Notes: generated by a model not told the origin, from the letters alone. A stretch of 64,000 nt of DNA from Branchinecta lynchi (GCA_023053575.1 JAKZAP010000014.1:1054001-1118000); one strand, 5' to 3'. Counted from the first letter of the stretch, positions 11,422-23,895 are shown. Numbers and translations are program-made.

Positions 11422-11939
11422 AATCCAAAGTTTCAGAATTAGAGTAAGAATTTTTCTACTAAAAACAGATGAAAACCAAAAATAACGTCTCTTTCGATAA
11501 ATCTTTCATGTTTAGATAGATCGTATATATTTTGTTTTTCTTTTTCGTTTTTTCTTCTCTTTTCTGTGTTATATTTGAATGAATGCTGCCTGATGCTACG
11601 AATAGTGCTATTTTCGGGTGGAGACTGTTTACAGTGTATATTACTATTAACTAAACTTAACTAAACCAAACTTCACAAGGCCTCTGGAGGACGACTAGCA
11701 GACAAGATATGAAGTTCGTGTGGGGGCAGAAGCAGTCTTATGTGGTACCACCTGGTTTGCGCAATACTGAAACGATAGGACATAAAAAGGACAATTGGAA
11801 AATGGCTCAAAGATGGAAACCGAAGATTCGCGGTTTTTTCCGGTGAATTAGTTGCCGGTGGTTGCTAAATGTTATGAGCGGGTAGAAAAGATTGCATTAG
11901 GATCCTGCGCTGTCTTCCGGTAAAAAATAAGGCACTGAT

Positions 11940-12425
11940 AGTCTGTTCTAAAACATGGCACGAACAGGGATGAAAACGAGCACGCCCAGAAATTTAAAAG
12001 GCACAAAAATAAGCTCGACGAAAAACTGCTCAGTTCCAATACTGATCTACCATCGCGACAGACTGTCGATGGTACCGTGTCAGGACTCGGACAACATTCG
12101 AAAGATAAATGCGCAGTTTCAGCAGATTGTATTTTCGACAGTATTTGGGTGTCCTGCGGGATATTCCCTTTTTTTGTCGTTTCCCCTGGGTTGAGCGATA
12201 ACCGAATTTAGAAACATGGGGACAAAATATTTTGTAAAACGGACATCACGCCCTTCGGCGAAAATTTGACCGAATGCTCAAAACGTAGGGGGAGTGCTGT
12301 GCCCCCCGGGCACAAACAGGGATCAAAACGAGCTCGCCCAAAAATTCAGAAGGCACAGAAATGAGCTCGGTCAAAAGTCGTTCAGTTCCAGTACTAATCT
12401 ACTATCGCGAATTCCACCAGCCATT
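11940..12425. repeat. Repeat R2, copies 1 and 2
   Basis: GGCACGAACAGGGATGAAAA, GCTCAGTTCCAATACTGATC, ATGCGCAGTTTCAGCAGATT, TTTCGACAGTATTTGGGTGT, ACGGACATCACG and ATGCTCAAAACGTAGGGGG recur at 13830-14285. A second partial copy starts near 12309 (GCACAAACAGGGATCAAAAC). The copies are in direct orientation, so this is a degraded tandem-type or multiply inserted element. Confidence 0.7.
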
Positions 12426-12429
12426 ATTT

Positions 12430-12795
12430 GAAAAAAAGCGAATTTTCTAATTGAAAAATTCAATCGAATATTCGCAAAACTGAAATATTCGGAGGCCTCT
12501 CGAAAATTGCGAATATTTCGCAAAACTAAAATATTTCGCAAAATTGAAAAATACGGAAAAATCGAAAAATATGGCGAATTTTCGCAATTTTTGCAAGAAA
12601 AATGTAATTTTCGCTGCAATCTTGGGGAGCGTGTGCCCCCTCACTACGCAATCATGTCTAACAGAAAAATTCAAATATTTCGCAAAACTGAAAAATACGG
12701 AAAAATTGAAAAATATGGCGAATTTTCGTAAAATGCAATTTTCGCTGCAATTTTCGAGAGTTTGTGCCCCTCACTACGCAATCAAGTCCAACAGG
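12430..12795. repeat. AT-rich subrepeat with a 131-bp tandem duplication
   Basis: Simple GAAAAATATGGCGAATTTTCG / AAATATTTCGCAAAACT motifs repeat many times. TTTCGCTGCAATCTTGGGGA to TCTAACAG (12608-12663) recurs at 12739-12793, an offset of 131 bp. Similar AATTTTCGCAA runs occur at 13745-13800 beside the next R2 copies. Confidence 0.75.
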
Positions 12796-13738
12796 TTCGT
12801 AGAAAGGCGATTCTTTGCAGCTTTGATGGATAACTGGGGATGAGTCAGGTTAGTCAAGGGTTGCATTGCATTTGAAGGCAATTAGAGTGTGATTTAGATA
12901 CGAAGGATACGTATGAGAGTTTTTGTTTTATTGTAACTGGTGATTATATTTGATTTGATTACTCGGTTAGACAAAACAGGACCGGCAAATTAGATTCTTG
13001 TACTGATAGACTTGTCGAACATCAGAAACAACCTACGTTTAACTCCTCTATAGATTAAGCTTAGCAGAAAGGATGCTTGGCACATTAAGAGGGGTTTCTC
13101 ACTTTAAAAAAAAAATCATGTGCGGTATAATTATTTTCCGCTGTCAGTGGATGTTACCGGGTGCTGGAGGTCTATAAGTGAGTCATTCATTCATTTGAGC
13201 TTGTTTACTTTCATTTCTTATGAAAACCCACCATTATATTTAATAAACACGTAAAAAAGTCATGAACTTCTCACAAGCGAAACAATGGGACCAGTCTGGA
13301 ATAAGGACTTATTACTAGGTCTATTCATTATTCTTAAGGGGGAGGGAGGGGAGGGGACACCGGTACTCAAAACTCCTACGTTAGCGCATTGGAAAATGTC
13401 TTCCACGGAAATTATATGAAAAAAAAATCTCTCGTTGACTGAAAACTGAAGAAGTGGCGGCCGAACGGATTCTGATTAGCAGAAAGGCATTCTGCATAAA
13501 AACAATTCATCTAGCCGCCAATGTTCAGGATGTTCTGAATCCTTTGTATAGAGGAAGTGATGTGAGTGTTAGCAAACCACTGCCACAGAGTTGATCTGCT
13601 CACTTTCAGAGAGATACTTCTAATAAGGTTATATGAGTTGAGAGCATAATCTTGACTGAGTTCCTCGGTTTTGGTCTGGCACAGATGAAAATTTGTACAG
13701 ATACCATATTCGAGCTCAGCATCTTATTTTCCTCTTTC
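12796..13738. other. No feature recognised
   Basis: Intron sequence without recognisable coding potential or paired repeat. Confidence 0.4.
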
Positions 13739-14290
13739 TTTTTAATTTTTCGCAATTTTTCAAATTTTTACGCGAATATTTGCAATTTTCGCAAAATAAT
13801 ATGGAGGTATTGAAATTTTACATCTACAGCGAAAGACTGTGAGGCGATGGTACACTGTCGGAAGCTTGACAAGATTTTAAATATGGATGCGCAGTTTCAG
13901 TAGATTATATTTTCGACAGTATTTTGACGTCGATGGGGGATTTCCTTTCTTTGTCATTTTCCCCGGATTGAGTGATAACCCAATTTAGAAACATCGGGAC
14001 AAAAGATTTTGTAAAACGGACACCACGGCTTCGTTTCGACCGGAATTTTCATCTTCGAGGAAAATTTGACCGAATGCTCAAAACGTAGGGGGGGCAGCAC
14101 CCTCCCCCCCCCCTCCCCCCTCGGAACGCCCCTGCTGGCACGAACAGGGTGAGGTGATGGTACGCTGTCAGAAGATTGACAACATTCGACATATGGATGC
14201 GCAGTTTCAATAGATTACCCTTTCGATAGTATTTGGGTGTCGAAGGGCCGTCCGGGTGTCATTTTCCCGGGCTTAAGTCATCGCTTAGAG
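13739..14290. repeat. Repeat R2, copies 3 and 4
   Basis: ATGGATGCGCAGTTTCAGTA and ATTTTCGACAGTATTTTGAC (13880-13930), then ATGGATGCGCAGTTTCAATA and TTTCGATAGTATTTGGGTGT (14190-14240), repeat the order seen at 12100-12290. A CGGAACGCCCCTG end at 14121-14133 looks like a hAT-type terminus (reverse complement CAGGGGCGTTCCG). Confidence 0.65.
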
Positions 14291-14378
14291 TTTGGATTTG
14301 TGTTGTTGTCTAAAATTTTATATGACACTTCCTGGTCGTTGATATAGATACAATGCTACAGAAATATTGTGTTATGAA

Positions 14379-14556
14379 CAAGGACGTATCCAGGGGAGGG
14401 GGGTAGGGGGTTGACCCCCCCCCCCCCAAAAAAAAAACATACAAAAATACTCATTTTTATGTGCTTTTACCTCTGATTTATGTATTTTTTGTACTTTTTT
14501 GTGCGAACCGCAGGCAACCCCCCCCCCCCCGAAATAAATTCCTGGATACGGGCCTG
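14379..14556. mobile_element. hAT-type MITE (CAGGGCCGTATCCAGG family), copy 1
   Basis: Ends are CAAGGACGTATCCAGG and (reverse complement) CAGGCCCGTATCCAGG. The 8-bp flanks GTTATGAA (14371-14378) and GTTATGAT (14557-14564) differ in one base, a typical hAT target duplication. Inside are two 13-base C runs. It is 178 bp long; the partner copy is at 55116-55286. Confidence 0.9.
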
Positions 14557-15074
14557 GTTATGATCCTAAATTGTCGTAACGGAAATATTACGTCATAGTT
14601 GCAATTAAAACCTCTAATAGGCTATACAAGAAATGGCTCAAAACTAAATGAGCTACAGCCTAAAGAAGACGCTTGCCAAGAAGGACCGAATATCGCTCAA
14701 GATTATAAAAATGTGCTGAAATTGCGCATCCTAAATCCAGTTCTTGAAAGACTGGCAGCATTCAAACAACATAGCTTGTAGATCCCTCCGAGCTGATCTA
14801 GTCGGAACTTTGAAGATCTGCCTAGTTATTACGACATTATCCGACCAGCGGATGTCAAAAGTTGGAAACTTAGCGGTGAGAAATTCCTGGAAAATACAGG
14901 AAGGTAAAATTCTAAAAATCAAATAGTGGCTGGTGGAATTATGTTCCTGTAGACGTTGTGAACCCAGAAACCATAAATCCTTAAAGCAGGTGTGGCTGAC
15001 GTTCCCTTTAGTATTAACTGTGGAAGTGTAATGTTTTCCTTTTGTTTGTTTATTTCTCTGCACTCCGTCCTTTT
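14557..15074. other. No gene seen; short F1-like trace
   Basis: CTTGCCAAGAAGGACCGAAT at 14671-14690 recalls the F1 foldback arm. Nothing else could be supported. Confidence 0.35.
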
Positions 15075-15900
15075 TTGGGATCCCAAAACGCAAGTGGAGG
15101 GATACCTACGACTTCGTAAAACTTGTTTGTCTGTCCCTCCGTCCGTAAGCACAATAACTCTCGAAGGGGAAGAGACATTTTGATGAAACATGGTGTGAGG
15201 ATTCTTTGGGTCAAGGGACAGGTTGAAATCGTAGACTGGCTCTGTAGCCCTAGATTTAGGGGTATGGGGAATGGGTTTTAATTAAAGGCCGAACAAAACG
15301 ATTTAGGGGTAGGAAGAATTGCTGAACTTGCATATGCAAATTTTTTGGGCCGGACAAATAGCTGGTCCAGATTCCGGCCAAACCGGAAAGTTTGTTAGAA
15401 GCAAAAATATCATTTGGTGCTGATTAGATCTTCGGTTCTGAAGTAAGAAGACATGCTGAATCCGTATCTGACAATCGTTTTCTACCCGAACATATGGTTC
15501 GCCCGGGATCCGGCCGAAACCGGAAAATTTGTAAAGCTTTATCTGAAGTTGATTAGAGGTTCGATGTAGGGGTAAGGAGACCTGCTGATTTCATTTTTGA
15601 GAACTTTTTTGCCGGACAAGTGGTTTGCCCAGAATCCAGCTGAAACCGGAAATTTGGAAGAAGTAAGACAGTAAGTTTTGATCCGTTTCGCCAAAGTAGA
15701 GATGACGTATAGCGGTAAACGCACATGCTGAATCCATATCCGAACTTGGTTTTCTTAGATGATTAGCCATTGGCCTTAAACTTTTTCTAAATTTTAATAA
15801 TAACAAAGTTTAAGGAATTTGGCGAAGATCGAATATCTACAAGATCAAATTGTCTGGATCAAATATTAAATTTTTGGGATCCAAGTTTGGTCTTGTTCTT
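15075..15900 (+). repeat. R1 composite repeat, near-complete copy
   Basis: It starts TTTTGGGATCCCAAAACGCA, has GTCTGTCCCTCCGTCCG and GGGTCAAGGGACAGGTTGAA, three minisatellite units with CCGGAAA / GTAGGGGTAAG, and ends ATTTTTGGGATCCAAGTTTG. Orientation is opposite to the copies at 2695, 37757, 38929 and 45115. Confidence 0.85.
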
Positions 15901-16221
15901 TGTTGAAATGACGGGTGATAGATTATTGTTAAAAATTAACAGTATCCTGAGTTTGGTGCAGTTTGCTGCATTGATATACTTAACATATAAGAGCACATCG
16001 TAAGGAAAGCTAGGACCCAAGGATTGACACTGATAGATCCGTGGCATCCACGTAAAAAGCCAGAGAAATTTCAAAGAAAACTAGACAAGCGTTTAAAAGC
16101 GACTAAGTCTTAAAGCCTCTTGCTTTTCAGTGTTTTCACACACCCAGTGGCGACTTAGGTGGTCTATTGAACTCACAAATCTCTCCCTTTACAAAATGCT
16201 TGTGAATCCATTTGTTTGAAA
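15901..16221. other. No feature recognised
   Basis: Intron sequence. CAGTGGCGACTTAGG at 16145-16159 could be the left end of the R5 hAT-type element that follows, but an 8-bp duplication is not conserved. Confidence 0.35.
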
Positions 16222-16495
16222 ACGCCCCCCAATGTTGCCAGCCAGTCGGTGAAAAATAATCGATTCGGCACGAAGCCCCGTGGTTTTTCGTCAAAACAGT
16301 TGATTTTTTTTATCACGAAGTCAGTTTTTCTGAAAATCAGTCGTTTTTTTTCAAAACTCATTTTTCCTTAAAATAGTCTTTTTTTTCTTGAAAATAGTAA
16401 TTTTTATGCAAAAATAGTCAATTAGAATCAGCAGCCAGTCGGTAAATCCTTGCCCCCCCCCAAAAAAAAAAATATTTTGGCTAGTAACGCCTCTG
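16222..16495 (+). mobile_element. R5 hAT-type MITE with TTTTCTGAAAATCAG subrepeats, copy 1
   Basis: CAGCCAGTCGGT occurs near both ends. In between are short repeats such as TTTTTCTGAAAATCAGTCG and CAAAACAGTTGATTTT, and the right end is TTTTGGCTAGTAACGCCTCTG. The same order occurs at 54564-54945. The left border here is uncertain (16145 or 16222). Confidence 0.7.
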
Positions 16496-17087
16496 GTACC
16501 ACTTTATCACTAAAAAGCTATTTCTAGTAAGAGCTGGCCTCTAGCAGATTATAAATCGGTGAATGACAATCACGCTGTTAAAATGCACGCTATCTGCATC
16601 ACAACTTCGTCAGTAAGTTGGAAGTTCTAGAACTCAAATTCGTTCATTTGCGTGACTGCTTCTGACAGTTTTTTTGTTGTACTTTCAATTTACAGTATGC
16701 GAACACCCAGCGACTCTAAAGCTTCGGCACGCGATCCCCCCAGGCTAGTCAAGTTTAGATAGAGAAAAGACAAGTAATCACAGTGTTTCACATTAAATTA
16801 CCAATCATTAAAAGGTAGCGTATCAAAGAAGGAAATGCAAGAGCGTCCACATTGACTGCAAATCATGTTTCGCGGAGCTAGGCGGATTGGTCGGCTATAA
16901 CTTTGTACGGCGATATTCCTGACGTTCTTGGCAAGAGTATTCAGGCTGAAGTTATAAATTTGGACAATAAACAAACGAAGTTTTCTGCAACTGTAAATCT
17001 ATAAAGCTGCAACTTTAGGTAGTTAATTTTTAAGACTTTGTTGGAGGTGAAAGCCAATATTGAGATTTCTTTTCTACTCTTTCCTTT
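16496..17087. other. No feature recognised
   Basis: Intron sequence without a paired repeat or splice-flanked open frame. Confidence 0.4.
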
Positions 17088-17440
17088 TTGGGATCCCAAA
17101 ACGTAAGTGGAGGGATACCCATGACATCACAAAAGTTGTCCGTCCGTCCCTCCGTCTGTCCGTCCGTCTGTAAGCACGATAACTCTCGAAGGGAATGAGA
17201 TATGTTGATGAAACTTGGTGTGAGGATTCGTTGGGTCGTCGGACCAGTCGAGTTCGTAGATGGGCTTTGTAGCCCTACATTTAGGGGTGGGGGTTCAAAC
17301 TAAGGGGCAAACAAAATTTTTTGAAACAGCTAATGTGATCATTTTGTCATCAGATGAGTAGTTCGCCCGGAATCCGGCCGAAACCGGAAAGTTTGTTAAA
17401 AGTAATAGTTTTATTTGAAGTGTAATTAGTCTTTGATTAA
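17088..17440 (+). repeat. R1 composite repeat, truncated copy
   Basis: TTTTTGGGATCCCAAAACGT, then AAGTGGAGGGATACCCATGA, four GTCCGTCC/GTCT units, and one CCGGAATCCGGCCGAAACCG minisatellite unit. It is lost after about 17440. An oppositely oriented partial copy lies at 17755-18172. Confidence 0.8.
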
Positions 17441-17754
17441 ACCCAAGAAACATCACGCACTTTATACGTGGGAGTCACTAGTCACTATCGCTCCGGCCAT
17501 AGATTAAAATAAGCGTCATCGACGCGCAGAGCTTTCGCCAGTATAGATTAAGGGGTAGGGACTGGTATAGCCACCTAGTTTGTCCGAAAATTGGTGGCAA
17601 ATTTTATTAAATTTGTTCATAAGACAGTTGTCGAATGCATTCTGCATTTTTGACCCAGTAAATGTCAGTTGGGACTTTGAAGATAACTAAACTGATTGCG
17701 TACACTTTTTGTTTTGTTCCTCACCCAATTTCGACTATATCATTGGGGTTTAAA

Positions 17755-18172
17755 ATGTGATGCTAAATTTTCATATCCGGATTCAGCATGTTATCTTACC
17801 CCAGAATCGAATCTAATCAACTTTATACACAATTTTTTGCCACGCAATTTCTATTTTTTGCCGGATTCCTGGTGTACTACTTGTCCGGCGAGAAAATAAT
17901 TTGGCACGTCTCTTTACCCCTAAATCGACTATCTCATTAGATTTAAAAAAAAAATTATTTGCTCTCAATAATTTGAAACCCCCTACCCCCCCCCCCTAGA
18001 TATATAGCTTTGGGGCCCATCTAAGAACCTGACCTGTCCCTTGACCCAAAGAATCACAAACTTTCATCAAAATCTCAATTCCCTTCGACAGTTACCGTGC
18101 TCACAGACAGATGGACAGACTGACAACGTTTACTAAGTCCAAGCTATCCTTCACTTACGTTTTAGGATCCCT
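17755..18172 (-). repeat. R1 composite repeat, partial copy
   Basis: ATATCCGGATTCAGCATG, then TGTCCGGCGAGAAAA, ATATATAGCTTTGGGGCCCA, GACAGATGGACAGACTGACA and ACTTACGTTTTAGGATCC. It forms an inverted pair with 17088-17440. Confidence 0.75.
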
Positions 18173-19649
18173 GGAATACCAATCTTGGCCATAGGCAGCA
18201 ACTTCTGCTCTTTCTGCTACACGATCAAAATTTTGCTTTGGATTATTTTGCGGAGATGCAGCCGGAACAAAAATTTAGTTGACTAATTGATTTGGCATCA
18301 CCAAAAACAAAGGAGACATTGGCTAAATTTAGTGTCTCCCAGGTTTCAGAGCGAAAAACTGGGGAGGGGAGGGGCAGACGAGGGCAACCGGAAACTATAA
18401 TCTATATTCGATGTGCTACACAAACAGTTTCAAAAGCGGGTTTTGAGCTACTTCGAAGTCTAATCGCCCAATTGTAAACCCACCAAGTATGGAAAACGTG
18501 GGAAGGCAAAAAAAAAACAAAGGGAGGTAATTGCGCGGGGGGGGGCACGGTTCAGTACAACGAGATTACTCGGATAAAACGGAAACTTTAGCTACATAAG
18601 CTCTGGAAGCGATATTTCATATACATATTCCAAAGCATATGTAACTGACGTTTCCATTTTTAGGCACTGTATAAATCCATTTTTCCAAGTCAGCTTGGGC
18701 TCAAGGAGTATTTAATCCCCCTCCCCCCGACCTCACGTTGTATACCCAATGAACTTCGCCGTACTCTGATTCGTCCAAGTGAAACGTGAACAAATCCTAT
18801 AGACGCTCAACTGTAGCTTAAAATTCCTTCGTTATGGCGAAAGATACCAGTAAACCCAACTCGCTAAAAATAAGGACGCAACGACTTCCATAAGTGGCAA
18901 CTTTATGTGTGGAAAGTGAGGTGCCAAATGTGTTCTTTACAAAATACGCGCTAGCTTCTCACTATGTAAAAAGGTGACAAAAAGTTTGGACACTCTAATG
19001 TATTCATGCCCATGCCTTGTCAATTTATTACTACTGTGCCGCATATTACTACTGTACAGTTACAGAACTAGTTGGTAGATGTGGAAAAAGCGGTGGATTC
19101 ACGTGTTCAAAGTGAATTTGTTTTTGCGTGCGACTGTTTCGGCAGTCAGACCTATCACTTATGTCATCGAAAAAAAATCACTATAATGTTAGGTCAACAA
19201 AGAATCTTACGATAAACTTATCTCTGGCCTCATGTTATTGTCCGAAGGAAGCAGAAACAAAGACATAGGCTAGAAACAGATATCTAGTAAGAAGTCGGCA
19301 ATTTTGCAGCAAAGAGCACAAAAGGTTAAACAAAATCAAAGCGGCAGAAAAGCGAAACCTTCAAAGAATGATATTGATCTTTATTTGACATAAGTGAAAG
19401 GCCACGTGGTATTTGTGCGTAGTCAATACCTGACATAAAACCATCCTTTCCCATAATACATATGAACGCTGCGTAAAGTTATAAATGAATTAGTTGAATT
19501 CACAAAACAGGCCAGCAGTTCAAGGCTTGTCCCACTCCTTGACACGAAACTAGCCACACTCCAGTTCAGAGCTAAAGGCCAAGAGGACTAGTTTCTGGAA
19601 TTTCCCTACAACCTCATCATCAACACTGCTAACAGAGAGATAGTAAAAT
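18173..19649. other. No gene seen
   Basis: A stretch near 18589-18720 (GCGATATTTCATATAC, then TCAGCTTGGGCTCAAGGAGT) is distantly like the flank of the F1 elements. A 9-base G run lies at 18537-18545. No other feature. Confidence 0.35.
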
Positions 19650-19910
19650 AAGGACCCATAAGGTAATGAATGAATAAACTTTACTACCGGTAAAGTGTAA
19701 AACACAAAATACGGAGTATTATGAAAGAAACAAAACGATAAATAACGAAAAAAACAACAGTAAACAAACTAAACAAAACAACATGAACAACCTAACCAGT
19801 ATCAATTAGAAAGAGCGTGAATCAAGTTAACAGTCTTTTTACACAGGTCATCACTCGAAGTCTGAATCCGAGAGGAGCAGCTCCCACTTTTGTATTCCAA
19901 AGACATTGCA
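19650..19910 (-). mobile_element. LINE 3' end remnant
   Basis: GGTAATGAATGAATAAACTT at the left reads on the minus strand as an AATA/ATTC-rich retroelement 3' end. Further in, the minus strand still spells a short APLGFRLR-like peptide typical of the last residues of L2/CR1-type reverse-transcriptase proteins. Weak, based on layout and composition. Confidence 0.4.
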
Positions 19911-19987
19911 AAACTTCTACTGTTCGGGAAATTGTGGACAGATTTTATCATATCTCTCGCGAGATTCGCTAATGAGATAAGTAATGA

Positions 19988-20065
19988 GAGAAACTAGTTC
20001 GCTTGGTAGCGCTGAACTGGAATATGGCAAATTTTAAAACACTAGGGTTCAAGTCCGGGGGTTGC
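19988..20065 (+). mobile_element. tRNA-like sequence, probably a SINE head
   Basis: TAGTTCGCTTGG (19995-20006) resembles a pol III A box (tRNA D-arm TAGCTCAGTTGG), and GGTTCAAGTCC (20046-20056) is a full B-box match at a normal distance. The arms do not fold into a complete cloverleaf, so this is a SINE head or a tRNA pseudogene. Confidence 0.5.
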
Positions 20066-20233
20066 CTCAGCTAGTACGATCCTACTAGATTTGTTTGGAT
20101 TATGTTCAGTAGGCTCACTATGTTTCACCTAGACTTGGCTAAGATTTAGTAAGCTAGCCTCGATATGTCTTCCGCCTTTACTTTCAAGGAAATACAGCAC
20201 CAGATACAGTTTACATACAAAAGTGTTGGTGTA

Positions 20234-20505
20234 ATAATAATAATAATTTGTTTTTAACCCACAAATTGTACAAGACAAAAACATTGGAGTACAAAAGAAT
20301 ACATGAAGACATAATTAGGCAAAACACAACACATACAAACAAAATCTACTTAAGAGTCGAACAGCCGAACAAGCCCATGAGAGGGCGACAGACGCGCGTA
20401 CGCCCTTTCGGACAGCTTTCTGTGGAGAACAGTCAATTTCTCCGTGATATCCGGTCGAGTAATTACTAATAATTTTAGAATTTCTTTGCCAAGGAGGAAG
20501 AAAAA
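20234..20505 (-). mobile_element. 5'-truncated retroelement 3' end with (ATT)n tail, copy 3
   Basis: Minus-strand match to 4540-4812 over its whole length: AATAATAATAATTTGTTTTT, then AACCCACAAATTGTACAAGA, GGGCGACAGACGCGCGTACG and ATTTCTTTGCCAAGGAGG at the far end. Confidence 0.8.
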
Positions 20506-20929
20506 GAAGAAATTTACAAAAACGAAAGTAAGAGGATAAAGTCCTACAAGTTCTTTTCTTGTGTTTCTCCGACTATATTTATCTTCCGTATTTTGTTCTT
20601 CAAATTACTCTGTCTTCACGCCGTGTGCTTAAAATGACGCGTCACGCACAAAATCCCAATATCTAACTAAAAGACATAAAAATCCCATTTAACCACATTT
20701 TGATGCACGTTACACAATGGCAGCTCACAGGCTGCCACTGTTCTAGCTCTACTAGCTCTAGCTCTTCCTTAGTACTAGCTCTTCCCAAGTAGGCCTAATC
20801 TATGAGTCCAAGGTGAAAAAAATCGCACAGCTTCACCATTCCTGCACCAGACAACCTGGGCAAAGAATCATTGTTCAGTATCTCGACTGTTACTGCCTAT
20901 CTGGCTGCAGACATAGAAACACGAAGCTT

Positions 20930-21200
20930 GTTAAAGGACCTTTCTTACCTATGATACTAACGCAACCTACTTCCATAATCACTCCATATATTTCTACACC
21001 CGGAGACCCAATTTCGTACGGTACATTCTAACCCCTGTAACAAAACCACGGTGATTTACGGTTATGTAACTTGCTTCCCAGTTTTCGCCACAAGTCAATG
21101 GATTTTAAAAATGGCTTAAAACAGCCAAAACCGTGGGTTATTTGTTGAAAGCAAAGCCTTGTTTTAAGATATCCAAACATTTTAAAATACTGTAAATTGA
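20930..21200 (+). repeat. Repeat R7, copy 1
   Basis: GCAACCTACTTCCATAATCA, CCCGGAGACCCAATTTCGTA, CCGTGGGTTATTTGTTGAA and CATTTTAAAATACTG occur in the same order at 52465-52790. Confidence 0.6.
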
Positions 21201-23118
21201 AGAGTAAAGAGTCGAGGGGTCCTTTAACTTTTATTTTATTTTTTTTAGATTCTATTCACGTCTTTGGTTGTTCAAGTCTGTAATGATTATTTCTGGCAGG
21301 AATAAAAATTTTATTATTAGTAGTTGAAGGATTAGACAATAACTAAAATTTTCTCTGTTGGCTGATGACGTTTCGTCCGCAACCACACATTATTCCATGT
21401 TTACACATTCTGACATTTATTGACTGACAACAGATATAATCGCCTGACAAATCATCCCATTGTGTCAATACAGCGCTACAGACAACCTGTAGGGTTATGA
21501 TTAACTTCCGACAGATTCAAGTGCGTTAATCATTTTCCAAATTGCTTCACTTGACCAAGAAGCCAAGTCTGAATTGGACGATTATAATGATGTGGGATTG
21601 GTGTTCAATGCAAGCGAAGAAGGATTGGCTCTGGTGAAGGTGTGAAAGAAGAACCAGTATCAGTACAATACTCCGAGTCAAAGTGTTATGCGGACAATTT
21701 ATTTTCCTAAGTATTCTTACTGTTCTTTCATCAAAGACCTCCGAGTTACAATGTCATGTTCTTATTAAAATGACCTGATTATCGAAACTGTATACTGATA
21801 AATGATCGATACAGAAGATTCTTAATATTTATTTATTCAGAACATGTATCGTCGGGTAGTTTCTCATCCATGAGACTGGTTTTAAACCTTGAAACCACTG
21901 GAGCAAAACCACACAACAGCAACTTCATTTATTGTAAATTCGCAATTGTTTTTACAAAATTTCTTCGCCGTTTTAATCGCTATCGGTCACTATCAGCCGC
22001 TATCAGTCATAAAATTATTTTTTGAAATTTTTTGACATAACTGATCATCAGTGAAAAAAACGTAGTTGATGATCTTGTTTGAGGAGTTGTACTGGTGCCG
22101 AGACTGGGGCAACTACTGTGATTTTTTTTGTTTATATATGAAATCCTGGATGTGAGCCTGGATGAAATCTTGATTCTCAAATTATCAGGACTGCCTATAC
22201 CATGAGTGTATATTTTTGTCATTTTCTTTCTTACTCTTCTTGTAGTTTACTGGTAGTACTGTAGTTTACTAATAGCAAAAAAAACTCACAATAGAATGTC
22301 GTCCTACAAGATGTAGCACCTGAACATGGTACTATTTTTAGGTATTTTTAATTATACTAGACGGATTAAGCGATCACCTTAAATCTCTTTCAAAATCTCA
22401 CGTACCTGAAGTCTGTAAGATGTCTATAAAATCCGACGACGTTGAGAAAATGCATCGTTTATTTAGGCTATCTCCGTAGGATCTTTCAAGCGCACAGCGC
22501 AAAACGTCCGTACATCAACATACATGAGAAAATTGCCTGCTTCAACTCAAGCTATCATTTTGAAATTTTAGACTAACAAAAAAACAACAATTAGGTTTTG
22601 GAACTAGCAATTGTCTCGGACCTTTCCACAAGCTGTAGGAAGGGGGGACGCATACCAACGGGGAAAATTATCTGTTGCTTAAACAGGCTTAAATGAATAA
22701 GCTATTCAGGCTCTTCCAATTACGCAACCACTGTATTTGATAATTTCTGAAGCGGTAAAAAGTGGCGTGTCATTACGTAGAAATAATTAAATAATATTTC
22801 GTATAGGAAATCTAGAGAGTTATGGAACCATATTATTTCTTGTATTCAATCGATTTTATTTTTTCCTTTCAAATAAAATTGCCAAAAGTGGTCATCAACA
22901 ACAAATTGGTCTAGTCAGCCGTAGTTTTACGTATCCAGCTCTACTCTAGTCAGCTAACATTTACGTTTCGGCAACCTTGGTAATGGCAACCTAAGAAATC
23001 TAAACTTGTGTTGAAATGAAAATAGACAATATCTATCAAGGAAGAATTTTGGACCAAAGTATCGAAGGAGTATTTCGAAAAGCTACGCCCCAAAGGACCA
23101 TAGGAAAACTGAGGATCC
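21201..23118. other. No gene seen
   Basis: AT-rich intron sequence. GTAGTTTACTGGTAGTACTG / GTAGTTTACTAATAGC near 22243 is a short tandem duplication. No splice-flanked coding frame. Confidence 0.4.
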
Positions 23119-23122
23119 TTAA

Positions 23123-23551
23123 AGTTTAACTGCAAAGGGCTGGTATAGGGCAATCTATTTAACCATCGCTTATTCACTTAAACTGGCTTGAAGACCCGCT
23201 GAAAATGCGTTACTTCGTTATTTTGCTATTCACGAATAATGTTACTTGTGGTACCTCTGTGCGCTTGTATTTTTTGTTGTATGCCTTACGAGAAAAAATT
23301 AAGTTTTGTTTTGGTCCAGGAACTAAGCAATCTTCACCAATCCCACCACTGCCCACTGAAAAGCCGCGTTTGTGTTGAGATTAAAATTTCCCGCGTCATA
23401 GTAGAATTTTCGCTGTGGGGACGGCCGCAGATATTCTGAACATCATAACTAGAGCAAATAGTGGAAAATTAAAAAGTCTCATTTCAGAATCCAAGTAATT
23501 CAGTGTATTCATTTAAATGACACAAAAATAAGTTGCCTTTTCAGTTACACT
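23123..23551 (-). mobile_element. R4 TTAA-flanked MITE, copy 2
   Basis: TTAA at 23119-23122 and 23552-23555 flank ends AGTTTAACTGCAAAGGGC and (reverse complement) AGTGTAACTGAAAAGGC. The inside matches the other R4 copies in reverse orientation (GACCCGCTGAAAATGCGTTA, CCTTACGAGAAAA). Confidence 0.8.
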
Positions 23552-23895
23552 TTAATCAATCCAAAACCAGTTCTCTTCTTTCAGAATGTCATAAGTTTTT
23601 TTTCCCAAACTTCATGTGAATTCCCCAAATTGTTTTTTCTCGTTTTCCTCTTTTACCGCAGATGCTAATAATAAAATCCACGACGTTTTCCTTTTTTTCC
23701 ACGGATGCTAATAATAAAATTCCGACTTTAACTCCCTAACTTAATATCTAAAAAAAAAATGTATCTTCCCTTTAGCCTACAAACATTCGGAAACAAACTG
23801 ATTTTTTTTTGTTAATGCTAAGCTTATCCAGAACCTTTTGTGACAGTAGGAGTGCAGGTCAAAGACATTTGTGAATTTCTGCCGTACGAATTTAA

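Noticed and set aside
12507..12843. Open frames with KNTEKSKNMANFR-type repeats
   Set aside because: Produced by the AT-rich simple subrepeat; low complexity and repeated peptides, no gene signals.
20046..20056. Functional tRNA gene
   Set aside because: The A and B boxes are good but acceptor and T stems do not pair, so a SINE head is more likely.
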